Source of the DNA: Lachnospiraceae bacterium UBA7179 | Lineage (GTDB): Bacteria > Bacillota > Clostridia > Lachnospirales > Lachnospiraceae | Assembly (NCBI GenBank): GCA_002491195.1 | Contig: DKVL01000091.1 | Coordinates: forward strand, 6,091 to 55,329 | DNA length: 49,239 nt | Direction of reading: 5' to 3' | Part shown: positions 31,788-40,611 of the stretch, piece after piece | Position numbering within the stretch: the first letter of the stretch is position 1 | Layout: each line of letters starts with the position of its first letter | Position numbers and translations under genes: made by a program | The notes under the pieces: generated by a model | The model's database searches: none | Told to the model about the DNA's origin: nothing | Seen by the model: only the letters and a program-made list of their open reading frames with translations

Positions 31788-32456
31788 ATGTCAGACAGAA
31801 AAATAACAACAGTAATTTTTGATTTGGATGGAACGCTTTTAGATACGTTGGAAGATTTAAAGAATGCAACAAACTATGCACTGAACGTATGCGGGATGCC
31901 AGAGCGCACTTTAGGTGAGATCAGGCAGTTTGTGGGAAACGGTGTGCGGAAACTGATGATCCGGGCTGTACCACAGGGGGAGGAGAATCCTGCATTTGAG
32001 CATGCGTTTGCGGTTTTTAAGGAATATTATGGGGAACACTGTAATGATGCGACAAAGGCGTATGACGGAATCCCAGAACTTCTGCGGGAATTAAAGAACA
32101 CTGGTTATGCGATGGCGATCGTTTCCAATAAAATAGATTCTGCAGTACAGGATTTAAATAACAGGTATTTTCCGCAGGTGGATGTCGCGATCGGAGACCG
32201 TGAGAATCTAAAGAGAAAACCAGATCCGGACAGTGTGTTTCTTGCGTTGAAAGAACTTGGCAGGACGAGGGAGGAAGCCGTCTACGTGGGGGACTCCGAT
32301 GTGGATCTTGCGACAGCGCAGAATGCGGGTCTGCCATGCATCAGTGTGCTCTGGGGATTTCGGGACAGGGATTTTCTCGTGGAGCACGGTGCGAAAATAT
32401 TTGTGGAAAAGCCTATAGAAATAACAGGCGTTTTGTCCAGCATGAATGCAGGGTGA
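31788..32456 (+). CDS. gph: HAD-family phosphoglycolate phosphatase-like hydrolase
   Basis: A 222-residue HAD phosphatase. Motif I is FDLDGTLLDT (~residue 12), motif II IVSNK (~108), and motifs III/IV KRKPDPD and VGDSDVDLATAQNAG (~165). The helical cap after motif I matches the phosphoglycolate phosphatase/beta-phosphoglucomutase group, but HAD substrates are hard to predict, so the gph name is by family only. ATG 31788 is chosen because AAGGGGAAAG is just upstream; 8 extra in-frame codons precede it. The MATE gene follows after 108 bases. Confidence 0.85.
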   Translation: MSDRKITTVIFDLDGTLLDTLEDLKNATNYALNVCGMPERTLGEIRQFVGNGVRKLMIRAVPQGEENPAFEHAFAVFKEYYGEHCNDATKAYDGIPELLRELKNTGYAMAIVSNKIDSAVQDLNNRYFPQVDVAIGDRENLKRKPDPDSVFLALKELGRTREEAVYVGDSDVDLATAQNAGLPCISVLWGFRDRDFLVEHGAKIFVEKPIEITGVLSSMNAG

Positions 32457-32461
32457 ATACA

Positions 32462-32485
32462 AGCATGCATGCATTCATTCATGCT
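32462..32485 (+). repeat. Palindromic CATG-rich hairpin
   Basis: AGCATGCATG and CATTCATGCT pair over 10 positions with one mismatch and a 4-base loop. No T-run follows. Lies between gph and the MATE gene. Confidence 0.5.
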
Positions 32486-32564
32486 GATAGAAAGTGTTCG
32501 GGGCAGAGGTGCTTGTAAAACAGTGCGTAGTGGTTGGAAATGATGGAAATTAAAGGTCACACAG

Positions 32565-33938
32565 ATGAAGTTATATGATAAAAAACAAATCAAATGGAAT
32601 AAGCTCCTATTTGACAACCGGGCGTTATTTATGCTGCTCGTTCCGATCATCGTGGAGCAGCTGCTTAATTCGTTTATGGGCATGGTTGACACGATGATGG
32701 TGTCGACAGTCGGAAGTGAAGCGATATCGGCCGTATCTTTGGTGGATTCGTTCAATAATCTTATTATCCAGGTGTTTTCGGCTATGGCGACAGGAGCCGC
32801 GATCATATGCTCGCAGTATCTTGGCAGCGGGGACGAGAAGGCAAGCAACAGAGCGGCGAGACAGGTCGTGCTCACGGTGGCAGTCATTGCGCTGGCGGTC
32901 ATGCTGGTCTGTCTGATTGGCAGAGAGCGGATGCTGCGTTTTATCTTTGGAGAGGTGGAAGACCAGGTGATGAGCGGATGTCTGGTGTATTTTCTCATCA
33001 CAGTGGTGTCCTATCCATTTCTGGCTTTGTTTAGCGTGGGTGCGGCGCTGTTTCGCGCTGGCGGCAATTCCAGATTCCCGATGAAGGTGTCGTTGTTATC
33101 CAACGTCCTGAATATCGCGGGGAATGCGGTATTGATCTATGTATTTCACTGGAGTGTGGCGGGAGCGGCGCTGGCGACACTGATATCAAGGATCTTTTCT
33201 ATGGCGGTGATCTTCTATTATCTTAGAATGCCAAAGCAGGTGATCGTGGTGAGGGATTATCTTAAGATCAGGCCGGATATGCCTTTGATCTGGAAAATCA
33301 TGGCGATTGGGATCCCGTCAGGTGTTGAGAATGGTATGTTTCAGTTTGGAAAACTGGCGATCCAGTCAACCGTATCGACGATGGGAACGGTGGCGATTGC
33401 AGCACAGGCCATGACCAATATCATGGAAAATCTGAACGGTGTGTTTGGTATCGGTGTCGGTATCGGCTTGATGACTGTGGTTGGTCAGTGTATTGGAGCT
33501 GGCAGGAAAGAGGAAGCGAAATATTATATTGTGAAGCTGACGGGGATCGCGTGGGCAGGGATCCTTGTGTCCTGTCTTGTGGTGTTTGCGATCACAAAGC
33601 CGGTCACATGGCTTGCAGGCATGGAGGCTGATGCGGCAGCAATGTGTTTTGAGATGGTTGGGGCGATCACCATCATGAAGCCGCTTGTGTGGACGGGGTC
33701 ATTTGTGATCGCATATGGTCTGAGGGCAGCAGGGGATGTCCGTTTCTCCATGATCGTTTCCACGATCACGATGTGGTGCTGCAGGGTTGTCCTGTGTATT
33801 TTCCTTGTCAAAATATACCATTTTGGACCGATGGCGGTGTGGATTGGTATGTTTGCAGACTGGACGGTCAGGGCAGTGATCTTTGTGTGGCGTTTCCTGA
33901 GCGGAAAATGGCTGAAGGAGACGTGGGAATTGGGATGA
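32565..33938 (+). CDS. MATE-family multidrug/cation exporter
   Basis: A 457-residue membrane protein with about 12 helices in two matching halves, as in MATE antiporters. Family features include PIIVEQLLNSFMGMVDTMMV (residues ~25-45), GTGAAIICSQYLGSG-like loop ATGAAIICSQYLGSGDEK (~80-97) and the equivalent in the second half VGIGLMTVVGQCIGAGRKEE (~315). It exports drugs or metabolites against Na+ or H+. ATG 32565 has AAAGGT 6 bases upstream. It is followed by a LytTR/GHKL pair on the same strand after 39 bases, a possible regulatory link. Confidence 0.93.
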   Translation: MKLYDKKQIKWNKLLFDNRALFMLLVPIIVEQLLNSFMGMVDTMMVSTVGSEAISAVSLVDSFNNLIIQVFSAMATGAAIICSQYLGSGDEKASNRAARQVVLTVAVIALAVMLVCLIGRERMLRFIFGEVEDQVMSGCLVYFLITVVSYPFLALFSVGAALFRAGGNSRFPMKVSLLSNVLNIAGNAVLIYVFHWSVAGAALATLISRIFSMAVIFYYLRMPKQVIVVRDYLKIRPDMPLIWKIMAIGIPSGVENGMFQFGKLAIQSTVSTMGTVAIAAQAMTNIMENLNGVFGIGVGIGLMTVVGQCIGAGRKEEAKYYIVKLTGIAWAGILVSCLVVFAITKPVTWLAGMEADAAAMCFEMVGAITIMKPLVWTGSFVIAYGLRAAGDVRFSMIVSTITMWCCRVVLCIFLVKIYHFGPMAVWIGMFADWTVRAVIFVWRFLSGKWLKETWELG

Positions 33939-33977
33939 AATTTGACTGGCATATATGTTGGAGTAAGGGGTACGATC

Positions 33978-34688
33978 ATGAGAATTGCAATCTGTGATGA
34001 CGAGGAGGCACAGCGCCTGCTGCTGCAGAAGTATGTAGAGGAATGGGCGCAGGAGAACGGGATTCATCTGGAGACGCGGCTCTTTGTCAGCGGCGAGAAT
34101 TTCTGGTTTGCGTGGGAGGATGACAGCGCTTATGACCTGCTGGTCTTTGATATTGAGATGGGGAAACTGAGCGGGATGGAGCTTGCCGCCCAGATCCGCA
34201 GGAAGGACGAGGAGATTCCGATTTTGTTTGTGACAGGTTATGACAGTTATATGGCACAGGGGTTTGAGGTGGCGGCGCTGCACTATCTCTTGAAGCCCCT
34301 TCGAAAAGAGAAGTTTTTTGCAGTGCTTGATAAGTTCAACAGGATACGGCGAAGGACACAGGAGGAAAAGATACTGTTTCGCACGGAGGAGGGGCCGCTG
34401 TCCCTGCCGGCGTCAAAGATCTGGTACATCGAGGCGATGGCGCATCAGTGTGTTCTGTACACGGAAGATGCGTCACACGTGTTATGTTCATCCATTGGCG
34501 AGATGGTAAAGCAGCTGTGCGGGAGGCAGGAATTTGTGCGCTGCCACCGCTCGTATCTGGTGAACGTGCAGCACATCTCCGCACTCGTGAAGCCAGAGCT
34601 GGTTCTGGACGACGGGCGCAGGCTTCCTGTGAGCCGCAGTGCAGAGAAAGCGGTTGGACAGGCATTTATCGGGTTGTATAAGGGATGA
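33978..34688 (+). CDS. LytTR-family response regulator
   Basis: A 236-residue regulator: receiver (1-120; AICDDEE, phospho-Asp in LLVFDIEMGKLSG, Lys in LLKPL) and LytTR domain (~135-235) with the end motif RCHRSYLVNVQHI. ATG 33978 lies 7 bases after AAGGGG; 12 extra in-frame codons upstream lack a site. The GHKL kinase begins 4 bases after its stop, forming the second AgrA/AgrC-like pair of the window. Confidence 0.93.
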   Translation: MRIAICDDEEAQRLLLQKYVEEWAQENGIHLETRLFVSGENFWFAWEDDSAYDLLVFDIEMGKLSGMELAAQIRRKDEEIPILFVTGYDSYMAQGFEVAALHYLLKPLRKEKFFAVLDKFNRIRRRTQEEKILFRTEEGPLSLPASKIWYIEAMAHQCVLYTEDASHVLCSSIGEMVKQLCGRQEFVRCHRSYLVNVQHISALVKPELVLDDGRRLPVSRSAEKAVGQAFIGLYKG

Positions 34689-34692
34689 CAGT

Positions 34693-35421
34693 ATGATGTG
34701 GAATACAGCAGGAATATGGATAATAGTATTGGTATTGATTCTGGTCAATCTGCTGTTCTGGATTTTTGCGATGCCCAGATATGTGAACCGCAGGATATCG
34801 CGTTTCCAGAATGAGCTGGTGAACCGCCATTATGATGAGGTGGATACGATGTACCGCAGGATGCGGGGCTGGCGTCATGATTACCACAATCATATACAGA
34901 CGCTGACGGCTTATCTGAGCATGGCGCAGTACGATGAGGCGTCAAACTATCTGGAACTTCTGACAGAGGATCTGGCGAAGGTGGACACTGTACTGCGGAC
35001 GGGAAACGTCAAGGTGGATGCCATCTTAAACAGCAAGCTGGCGCTGATACAGGAGCGGAAGATCAAGGTGGACGCAACTGCGATCGTACCAAAAGAAATA
35101 TCGATCTCAGACATTGACCTGTCAGTGCTGATCGGCAATCTCATGGATAACGCGATGGAGGCTTGTGAAAAGCTGCCCCAGGAGGAGCGCTTTATCCGTG
35201 TGTATATCGATGTGATCAAGAAGCAGTTGTATATCTCTGTCACAAATTCGATGGATGGGATGGCAAAGCGGAGGGGAAACCATTTTCTCTCTGACAAGCA
35301 GGGAAATCATGGTTTCGGGCTGCTGCGGATCGATGACATCGTGGCAAAGCATGGCGGGTATCTGAACCGCAAGGCAGAGGACGGAGTGTTTGCGACCGAA
35401 GTGATGCTGCCGCTGGTTTGA
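34693..35421 (+). CDS. Short GHKL sensor kinase with a single membrane helix
   Basis: A 242-residue kinase. One membrane segment (residues ~5-25, IWIIVLVLILVNLLFWIFAM) and a short linker lead to the His box WRHDYHNHIQTLTAYL (~60), N box IGNLMDNAMEACE (~155) and glycine box GNHGFGLLRI (~210). It lacks the multi-helix sensor of the other GHKL kinases, so its signal must come through that helix or a partner, perhaps the MATE protein next door. ATG 34693 lies shortly after AGGGATGA. Nothing else is seen between its stop and the antitoxin gene. Confidence 0.9.
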   Translation: MMWNTAGIWIIVLVLILVNLLFWIFAMPRYVNRRISRFQNELVNRHYDEVDTMYRRMRGWRHDYHNHIQTLTAYLSMAQYDEASNYLELLTEDLAKVDTVLRTGNVKVDAILNSKLALIQERKIKVDATAIVPKEISISDIDLSVLIGNLMDNAMEACEKLPQEERFIRVYIDVIKKQLYISVTNSMDGMAKRRGNHFLSDKQGNHGFGLLRIDDIVAKHGGYLNRKAEDGVFATEVMLPLV

Positions 35422-35454
35422 ATCATAGTATAATAATGAAAGGGGGGAAAGTTT

Positions 35455-35772
35455 TTATGGTTTCTTTTGAATCATAAGTTCATATCCCAATGCGTCAAGT
35501 ATGCTATAAAATAATTTTAATGATGGACTGTGTTCTTTGTTTTCCAATCTTGAAATTGCCTGTTGCTTACTTCCGATTATTTTAGCGAGTTCTGCCTGTG
35601 ATACATTTTCCTTTTTCCTGATTTCGACAAACTGATCAATTAATGCTTTTTCGCCATCCGGCACATAATAAGTAGGAGCTGCCATTCCTTTTCGTTCGAC
35701 AAGTGGTATATTCCCTTTTTCAATTTCGATTGCTTCTGATAGAGACTTTTCCATATCTTCAAAAAAGCTCAT
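35455..35772 (-). CDS. HigA-like antitoxin with XRE-type HTH
   Basis: A 105-residue protein. The N-terminal ~55 residues are predicted helical and acidic; the C-terminal part has the helix-turn-helix VSQAELAKIIGSKQQAISRLE (~residues 64-84), typical of XRE repressors. It is the second gene of a toxin-first pair, the order of HigBA systems, with 3 bases between and its AAAGGAGG site inside the end of the toxin gene. It should bind the toxin and repress the shared promoter. The codon use and AT-content differ from neighbours, as expected of a mobile pair. Confidence 0.88.
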   Translation of the reverse strand: MSFFEDMEKSLSEAIEIEKGNIPLVERKGMAAPTYYVPDGEKALIDQFVEIRKKENVSQAELAKIIGSKQQAISRLENKEHSPSLKLFYSILDALGYELMIQKKP

Positions 35773-35775
35773 AGA

Positions 35776-36102
35776 TTACACCTCCTTTAAACGTTCCACT
35801 AATTTACTTAATAAATTTTTCTCCTTTTCAGTCAAATCAATCTTTTCGTTTTTAGCATATACATCTAACAGATAAATACATTCTTTTACTTCTATATCTA
35901 TATAAATAACTCTTCCGCCGCTTCTTTTGCCGATTCCATCAATTGGAATCCTTACTTTTCTTATTCCACCCGTACCAGGAATAACATCGCCAATTTTAGG
36001 ATCTCTTAATAATAACTCTTGTAGTACAAGCAAATCGTCATCATTAAGCCCTAAAGATTTCCATTTCTTAGTAAAAGATTCTACTTCTTTAAATGTTCTT
36101 GT
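35776..36102 (-). CDS. RelE/HigB-like toxin
   Basis: A 108-residue basic protein. The central strands VIPGTGGIRKVRIP and GGRVIYIDI followed by YLLDVYAKNEKIDLTEKE match the RelE/HigB fold of mRNA interferases (phage-derived Gp49-like group). Such toxins cut ribosome-bound mRNA; here that is inferred from family only. ATG 36102 is chosen because AAGGAG stands 7 bases upstream on the minus strand; 15 earlier in-frame codons lack a site and overlap the promoter. The antitoxin follows directly. Confidence 0.85.
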   Translation of the reverse strand, partial: TRTFKEVESFTKKWKSLGLNDDDLLVLQELLLRDPKIGDVIPGTGGIRKVRIPIDGIGKRSGGRVIYIDIEVKECIYLLDVYAKNEKIDLTEKEKNLLSKLVERLKEV

Positions 36103-36135
36103 CATTTGTATAACTCCTTCATTTTTCTTATCACT

Positions 36136-36164
36136 ACGATACATCAAATTTGTTGTTTTGTCAA
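36136..36164 (-). promoter_or_regulatory. Promoter of the toxin-antitoxin pair
   Basis: Minus strand: TTGACA (36159-36164), a 17-base spacer, TATCGT (36136-36141). It lies 34 bases before the toxin start. Confidence 0.65.
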
Positions 36165-36263
36165 CCTTTTATTTGAGTGGAATACAAATAGACTTTGTGT
36201 TTCGGTTGTGCTATACTGATGACTAGCAATATTATGGATACTGGAAAAAGGAGAGATGATGTT

Positions 36264-36547
36264 ATGACAAATGACGAATTACTGCTTGCAATGTCTGATT
36301 TATTTGATATAAAATTGAAATCAGCACTACAGTCTGAATTGCAGCCGTTAAAGGATAGTATTCGGGATATAAAGTTGTATCTTGAAAATATAACAGACAA
36401 GGATATTCAATTATTGTCTTAAAATTATGTTTCTGCGGCGAAACGATATGAAAAAGCATCTGCACGAATCGACGCGATGCAGGCAGATATTGAGCTGCTG
36501 AAAAAGTTGTTACAAGTCATAGTGAAAAATTACAAAAGCTGGTATAG
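36264..36547 (+). pseudogene. Decayed small coiled-coil protein gene
   Basis: The gene starts at ATG 36264 after AAAGGAGAG and reads MTNDELLLAMSDLFDIKLKS, a start I recognise from small Lachnospiraceae coiled-coil proteins of about 95-110 residues. It meets a TAA at 36420-36422, but the same frame goes on as NYVSAAKRYEKASARIDAMQ and ends in LLKK, after which a shift of one base reads VVTSHSEKLQKLV and stops at 36545-36547. So the gene has one nonsense change (probably GAA to TAA) and one missing A in the AAAAA at 36501-36505. Function of the family unknown. Confidence 0.75.
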
Positions 36548-36572
36548 TGGCGGCAAGAGGAATCATAGAAAA

Positions 36573-36620
36573 ACCATTCGTGCGAAGTGGACTACCATTC
36601 GTGCAGAAATGGTTTTTTTT
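36573..36620 (+). terminator. Terminator with a repeated left arm
   Basis: ACCATT (36594-36599) pairs with AATGGT (36608-36613), then eight T. The same ACCATTCGTGC occurs again at 36573-36583, so the right arm has two possible partners. Confidence 0.65.
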
Positions 36621-36712
36621 GATGAAAGCAGATTAAACTGGTAATATCAAAGTGATGTCTGTGCTGTGACCTGTGGGCGGAACATACAGGCAGGAATGGA
36701 GGGTTCAACACA

Positions 36713-38635
36713 ATGCTATATATGTCCAGAGTCTTTGACGACAAGTCGAGGCGGAAATATGGTTTGGTCAGCAATTTCATTTATAATATGAAGTCCGCAA
36801 AGGAGTGGGATAAAAAGCTGTTCTGGGCGCAGATCCTGATGATCGTTCCCAATGTGGCGGCATCGCTGCTCGGAACGTATCTGCCGTCGAGACTGGTGTC
36901 AGATCTGACGATGCAGATTGAGATACCGGCACTGATGCTGGAACTTGTCGTGATCTGCGGAGTCATGTGGGTCTGCAAAACAGCCTCGGAGGCGATGATC
37001 GAGTACTGTGATTTCGAGGGAAGTTTTATCAGCAACTACTATGCAAAGAAGTTTGTCCATAAGATCATGGATGTGGATTATGACTATCTGGAGGATGAAG
37101 AATTTCAGAAAGTATCCGGAAATGCATGGCGCGTGGCGCGCTTCGGACAGGGTGTGGCAAACGCCGTGGTGGCGCTGCCCCAGTTCCTGTCGCAGATGTC
37201 GGGCGTTGTGATCTATGGAATCCTGCTGGTGCAGAGAAGTGTGCTTCTGATGCTCATCACGGCAGCCTCTGTGGGAATCAGTCTGTGGCTCTTGTCGATC
37301 GCGCGGAAAAAGCACGCGCAGTACTACGAGGAGCTGCAGCTCTCTGCCAGAAAAGAAGGCTACATCACAGCGCAGGCGACGGACAGCGCGGCAGGGAAGG
37401 ATATCCGCATCTACCATCTGATTGACTGGTTTCTGGAAAAATATGACGCTTCTCTGAAAGAGATGGGCAGGATATACGGCATTATCCATGACTGGTATCT
37501 GTTCCGCAATCTGTCACACGCATTTTTGCAGCTGGTCATGGACGGGGCGGCGTTTGGAATTTTGGCGTATATGCTTGCAGGCGGCGGGATCACAGCCGCA
37601 GAGTTTGTGTTCTATGTCGGCCTGGTGAGTGGATTTTCCCTTTATTTTGAGGGGACGCTGCGACAGGTGATGAGCTTCAACAACACCAGCGCTTCCATCA
37701 GCTATCTCAGGGAATTTCTGGAGGTGGAGGACGGCTGGAACCGCGGGGAGGGCGTTGGCGAGGCGAAAACGCGACAGATGCGAAAGCGTCCGGTCAAAGT
37801 GGAATTTCGCAATGTATCGTTCACCTATCCGGGCAGTGAGAAGCCGACATTAAAAAATATCAACGTCGTGATCAGGCCCGGTGAAAAGATTGCACTGATC
37901 GGATTAAATGGCGCCGGAAAGACAACACTGGTCAAACTGATGTGTGGGTTTTATCATCCGACGGAGGGTGAGATCCTGATCAATGATATTCCAATCGAAC
38001 AGTTTAACAGGGAAGAGTACTACAGCCTGGTGTCCGTGCTGTTTCAGGATTCCACGATGCTGGCGCTGTCGCTTGACGAGAATCTGACTGGGCAGAATGC
38101 AGGGGAGATTGACAGGGAGCAGCTGGAGCGCGCATTAAAATTGTCTAATTTTGCGTCAGTTTATGAGAAACTCCCAGATCAGGGTAAGACGCCGTTGGTC
38201 AGGGAAATCAATCAAAACGCGACGGATTTTTCCGGCGGTGAGAAACAGAGGCTTCTCTTTGCGAGAACGCTGTATCTCAATACGCCGCTGGTCATCTTAG
38301 ATGAGCCGACTGCGGCGCTGGATCCGATCGCGGAGAACGAGCTGTATTTAAACTATGGAAAATCTATGGAGAACAAGACAAGCGTCTATATCTCCCACCG
38401 GCTGTCCAGCACGAGATTTTGCGACCGCATCCTGCTCTTGGAGCATGGCGAGATTGTAGAGGAGGGAACACATGAAGGACTTCTTGCAGGGAATACGCGC
38501 TATGCGGAACTATTTGAGGTACAGAGCCAATATTACAGGGAGGAAAGCGAGCGGAAGCGCAGGAGTGAGCTGATGGACGATACATACCAGGCGGAGTCGG
38601 ACACAAAGCGCAAGGGGATCTTTGACGAGGAATGA
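36713..38635 (+). CDS. ABC exporter half-transporter 1
   Basis: A 640-residue fused permease-ATPase. The membrane domain (~residues 40-330) has about six helices; the ATPase has Walker A GLNGAGKTTL (~403), signature FSGGEKQRLLFAR (~505), Walker B LVILDEPTAALDP (~528) with the catalytic Glu, and His in YISHRLSS. An ~50-residue charged tail follows. No C39 peptidase is present, so it is not a leader-cleaving peptide exporter. ATG 36713 lies 9 bases after GGAGGG. It is followed 86 bases later by a similar half-transporter; together they probably make a heterodimer. Substrate unknown. Confidence 0.92.
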   Translation: MLYMSRVFDDKSRRKYGLVSNFIYNMKSAKEWDKKLFWAQILMIVPNVAASLLGTYLPSRLVSDLTMQIEIPALMLELVVICGVMWVCKTASEAMIEYCDFEGSFISNYYAKKFVHKIMDVDYDYLEDEEFQKVSGNAWRVARFGQGVANAVVALPQFLSQMSGVVIYGILLVQRSVLLMLITAASVGISLWLLSIARKKHAQYYEELQLSARKEGYITAQATDSAAGKDIRIYHLIDWFLEKYDASLKEMGRIYGIIHDWYLFRNLSHAFLQLVMDGAAFGILAYMLAGGGITAAEFVFYVGLVSGFSLYFEGTLRQVMSFNNTSASISYLREFLEVEDGWNRGEGVGEAKTRQMRKRPVKVEFRNVSFTYPGSEKPTLKNINVVIRPGEKIALIGLNGAGKTTLVKLMCGFYHPTEGEILINDIPIEQFNREEYYSLVSVLFQDSTMLALSLDENLTGQNAGEIDREQLERALKLSNFASVYEKLPDQGKTPLVREINQNATDFSGGEKQRLLFARTLYLNTPLVILDEPTAALDPIAENELYLNYGKSMENKTSVYISHRLSSTRFCDRILLLEHGEIVEEGTHEGLLAGNTRYAELFEVQSQYYREESERKRRSELMDDTYQAESDTKRKGIFDEE

Positions 38636-38721
38636 CCGGTAGATCTGTTCAGAAGTATTTCTGCATGGACTGTGGAGACATGGAGCGGTTGTGTTGAAAA
38701 GGGAAAAGGGAGGTGTATTTG

Positions 38722-40545
38722 ATGAGCAGAAAGGATTGGAAAAAGATATTTGTCATGCTGGGAAATCTGTCTGAAAATCATAAGGATGCACTGATTAGCA
38801 TGGTATTGCTGTCTGTATTTACTGCAATACGTCCTTTTGTGGCGGTGATCCTGACAGGGATGCTGGTCGACGCGGCCTATGCGGGCGCGGATATCGCAGA
38901 ACTTTTGCGCTATGTGGCTGTCGGGGTGGGCGGAATCTTTCTGATGGCGGCAGCGGAGGGAATTCTGACCATGTTCTTTAACAGGAAACTCGAGTATATG
39001 CAGGAGATCCAGGCACAGCCTCTGAACAAAAAGAGCATGAAAATGGACTATGAGTATCTTGAGGATCCAACGGTTCATGAGATGCGTCAGAAGATTGAGC
39101 GGCTTGGCGGCTGGAGCCTTGCGGCGAGGATCTTGAGCTGTCTGAACAAGATCCTCAGGGCGGCAGTCACGGTACTGGCGGCGGTTGTCGTGGTGATTCC
39201 CATGTTTGTCCGCAGCAGCCACCCTGTATCGGAGGGCTTTGTGGGTTCCTGGCTGATGTCGGCATTGCTGCTTGCGATGGTGTTGCTGCTTGTCTTTGTG
39301 GAGTTCCGTCTGGGAAGATATTACAATGGGAAGGAAGCGGAGATCAGAAAAGAGATGTCTGGCTGTGAGGCGAGGAGTAAATATTATCTTGACATCTTAT
39401 CAGGGTGTGAGAAGCAGAAGGATCTGCGTATGTGCAAGCAGCAGCAGTTGTATGAGCGGGAGTTTGATGAGCTGACCGCCGGCATCAAGGCGACGACGGA
39501 TAAGATGGCGCGCTGTGTCACGCGCAATGTGTTCTCACAGCAGTCGGTCTCCGCACTGACCGGGTTTCTGGTGTACGCGTTTGCAGGACTTCTGGCCTGT
39601 GCGGGAATGATCAGTGTCGGCGGTGTTGTCACATATGCGGCGAGCATCCTGAAATTCACGGAAGCCATGGGAATGCTTGTGTATGTGATGAGCTGGCTTG
39701 GCGGAAATGTTGTGTTTGCCGAGGATTATATGAAGTATATGGCGCTGCCGCAGAGAAAGCATGAGGGTTGTATTCCGATGGAAAAGCGCCGTGACAACCG
39801 TTTTTCTGTGGAGTTCGATCATGTATCATTCAAATATCCTGGAAGTGATATTGATGTGATCAAGGACTTGAGCATTCAGTTTGAGATTGGAGAGAAGATG
39901 GCAATCGTAGGCAGAAATGGTTCTGGGAAGACAACGTTTATCAAGCTTCTCTGCCGCCTGTACGATGTGACAGAGGGGTGTATCAAGGTAAATGGCATCG
40001 ATATCCGCAAGTACGATTATGCGGAGTACTGTGATCTGTTTGCAGTGGTATTTCAGGATTTTCAGGTGTTTGCGTTCCCGTTGGGAGAGAATGTGGCGGC
40101 GGGGTCTGCAGTGGACAAAGAGCGCGCAGTCGATGCGCTGGACAGGGCTGGCATGGGTGAGCGGTACCGCGATCTGCCGGATGGGCTTACCACCAGCATC
40201 GGAAAAGAGTTTGAGGAAAACGGTGTGACCTTTTCCGGCGGTGAGAAGCAGAAGATTGCGATTGCCCGCGCCATTTATAAAGACGCGCCGTTTGTCATCA
40301 TGGACGAGCCGACCGCTGCATTAGATCCGGAGTCCGAATGCGAGGTATATGCGGGCTTTGACAAGATGGTGGGAAATAAGACTTCCATCTATATTTCCCA
40401 CCGCCTTGCCTCCTGCCGCTTCTGTGAGGATATTCTGGTATTCGATAAGGGCAGGGTCGTGCAGCGCGGTAAGCATGAAGAACTCGAGCAGCAGGAAGGC
40501 CTGTACAGGGAGCTGTGGGACGCGCAGGCGCAGTACTATGCTTGA
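38722..40545 (+). CDS. ABC exporter half-transporter 2
   Basis: A 607-residue fused permease-ATPase, paired with the gene at 36713. About six helices in residues 20-320, then Walker A GRNGSGKTTF (~400), signature FSGGEKQKIAIARAI (~508), Walker B FVIMDEPTAALDP (~530) and His in YISHRLAS. Both ATPases keep the catalytic Glu, unlike heterodimers with one dead site. ATG 38722 is 8 bases after GGGAGG and is preferred over GTG 38713, which overlaps that site. No regulator or precursor peptide gene is adjacent. Confidence 0.92.
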   Translation: MSRKDWKKIFVMLGNLSENHKDALISMVLLSVFTAIRPFVAVILTGMLVDAAYAGADIAELLRYVAVGVGGIFLMAAAEGILTMFFNRKLEYMQEIQAQPLNKKSMKMDYEYLEDPTVHEMRQKIERLGGWSLAARILSCLNKILRAAVTVLAAVVVVIPMFVRSSHPVSEGFVGSWLMSALLLAMVLLLVFVEFRLGRYYNGKEAEIRKEMSGCEARSKYYLDILSGCEKQKDLRMCKQQQLYEREFDELTAGIKATTDKMARCVTRNVFSQQSVSALTGFLVYAFAGLLACAGMISVGGVVTYAASILKFTEAMGMLVYVMSWLGGNVVFAEDYMKYMALPQRKHEGCIPMEKRRDNRFSVEFDHVSFKYPGSDIDVIKDLSIQFEIGEKMAIVGRNGSGKTTFIKLLCRLYDVTEGCIKVNGIDIRKYDYAEYCDLFAVVFQDFQVFAFPLGENVAAGSAVDKERAVDALDRAGMGERYRDLPDGLTTSIGKEFEENGVTFSGGEKQKIAIARAIYKDAPFVIMDEPTAALDPESECEVYAGFDKMVGNKTSIYISHRLASCRFCEDILVFDKGRVVQRGKHEELEQQEGLYRELWDAQAQYYA

Positions 40546-40611
40546 AATTCTCACATTTCCAGTCATGCCGTCATCAGCAGCACGAACAATCCGCTGGAAG
40601 AATGCCTGCCC

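Noticed and set aside
35417..35476. An 11-bp direct repeat (TTTGAATCATA) as an insertion footprint
   Set aside because: The copies are 49 bases apart, one is part of the antitoxin coding end, and the same string occurs near 18408, so chance is likely.
36713..40545. Lantibiotic or bacteriocin gene cluster
   Set aside because: The two exporters lack a peptidase domain and no precursor or modification gene is adjacent.
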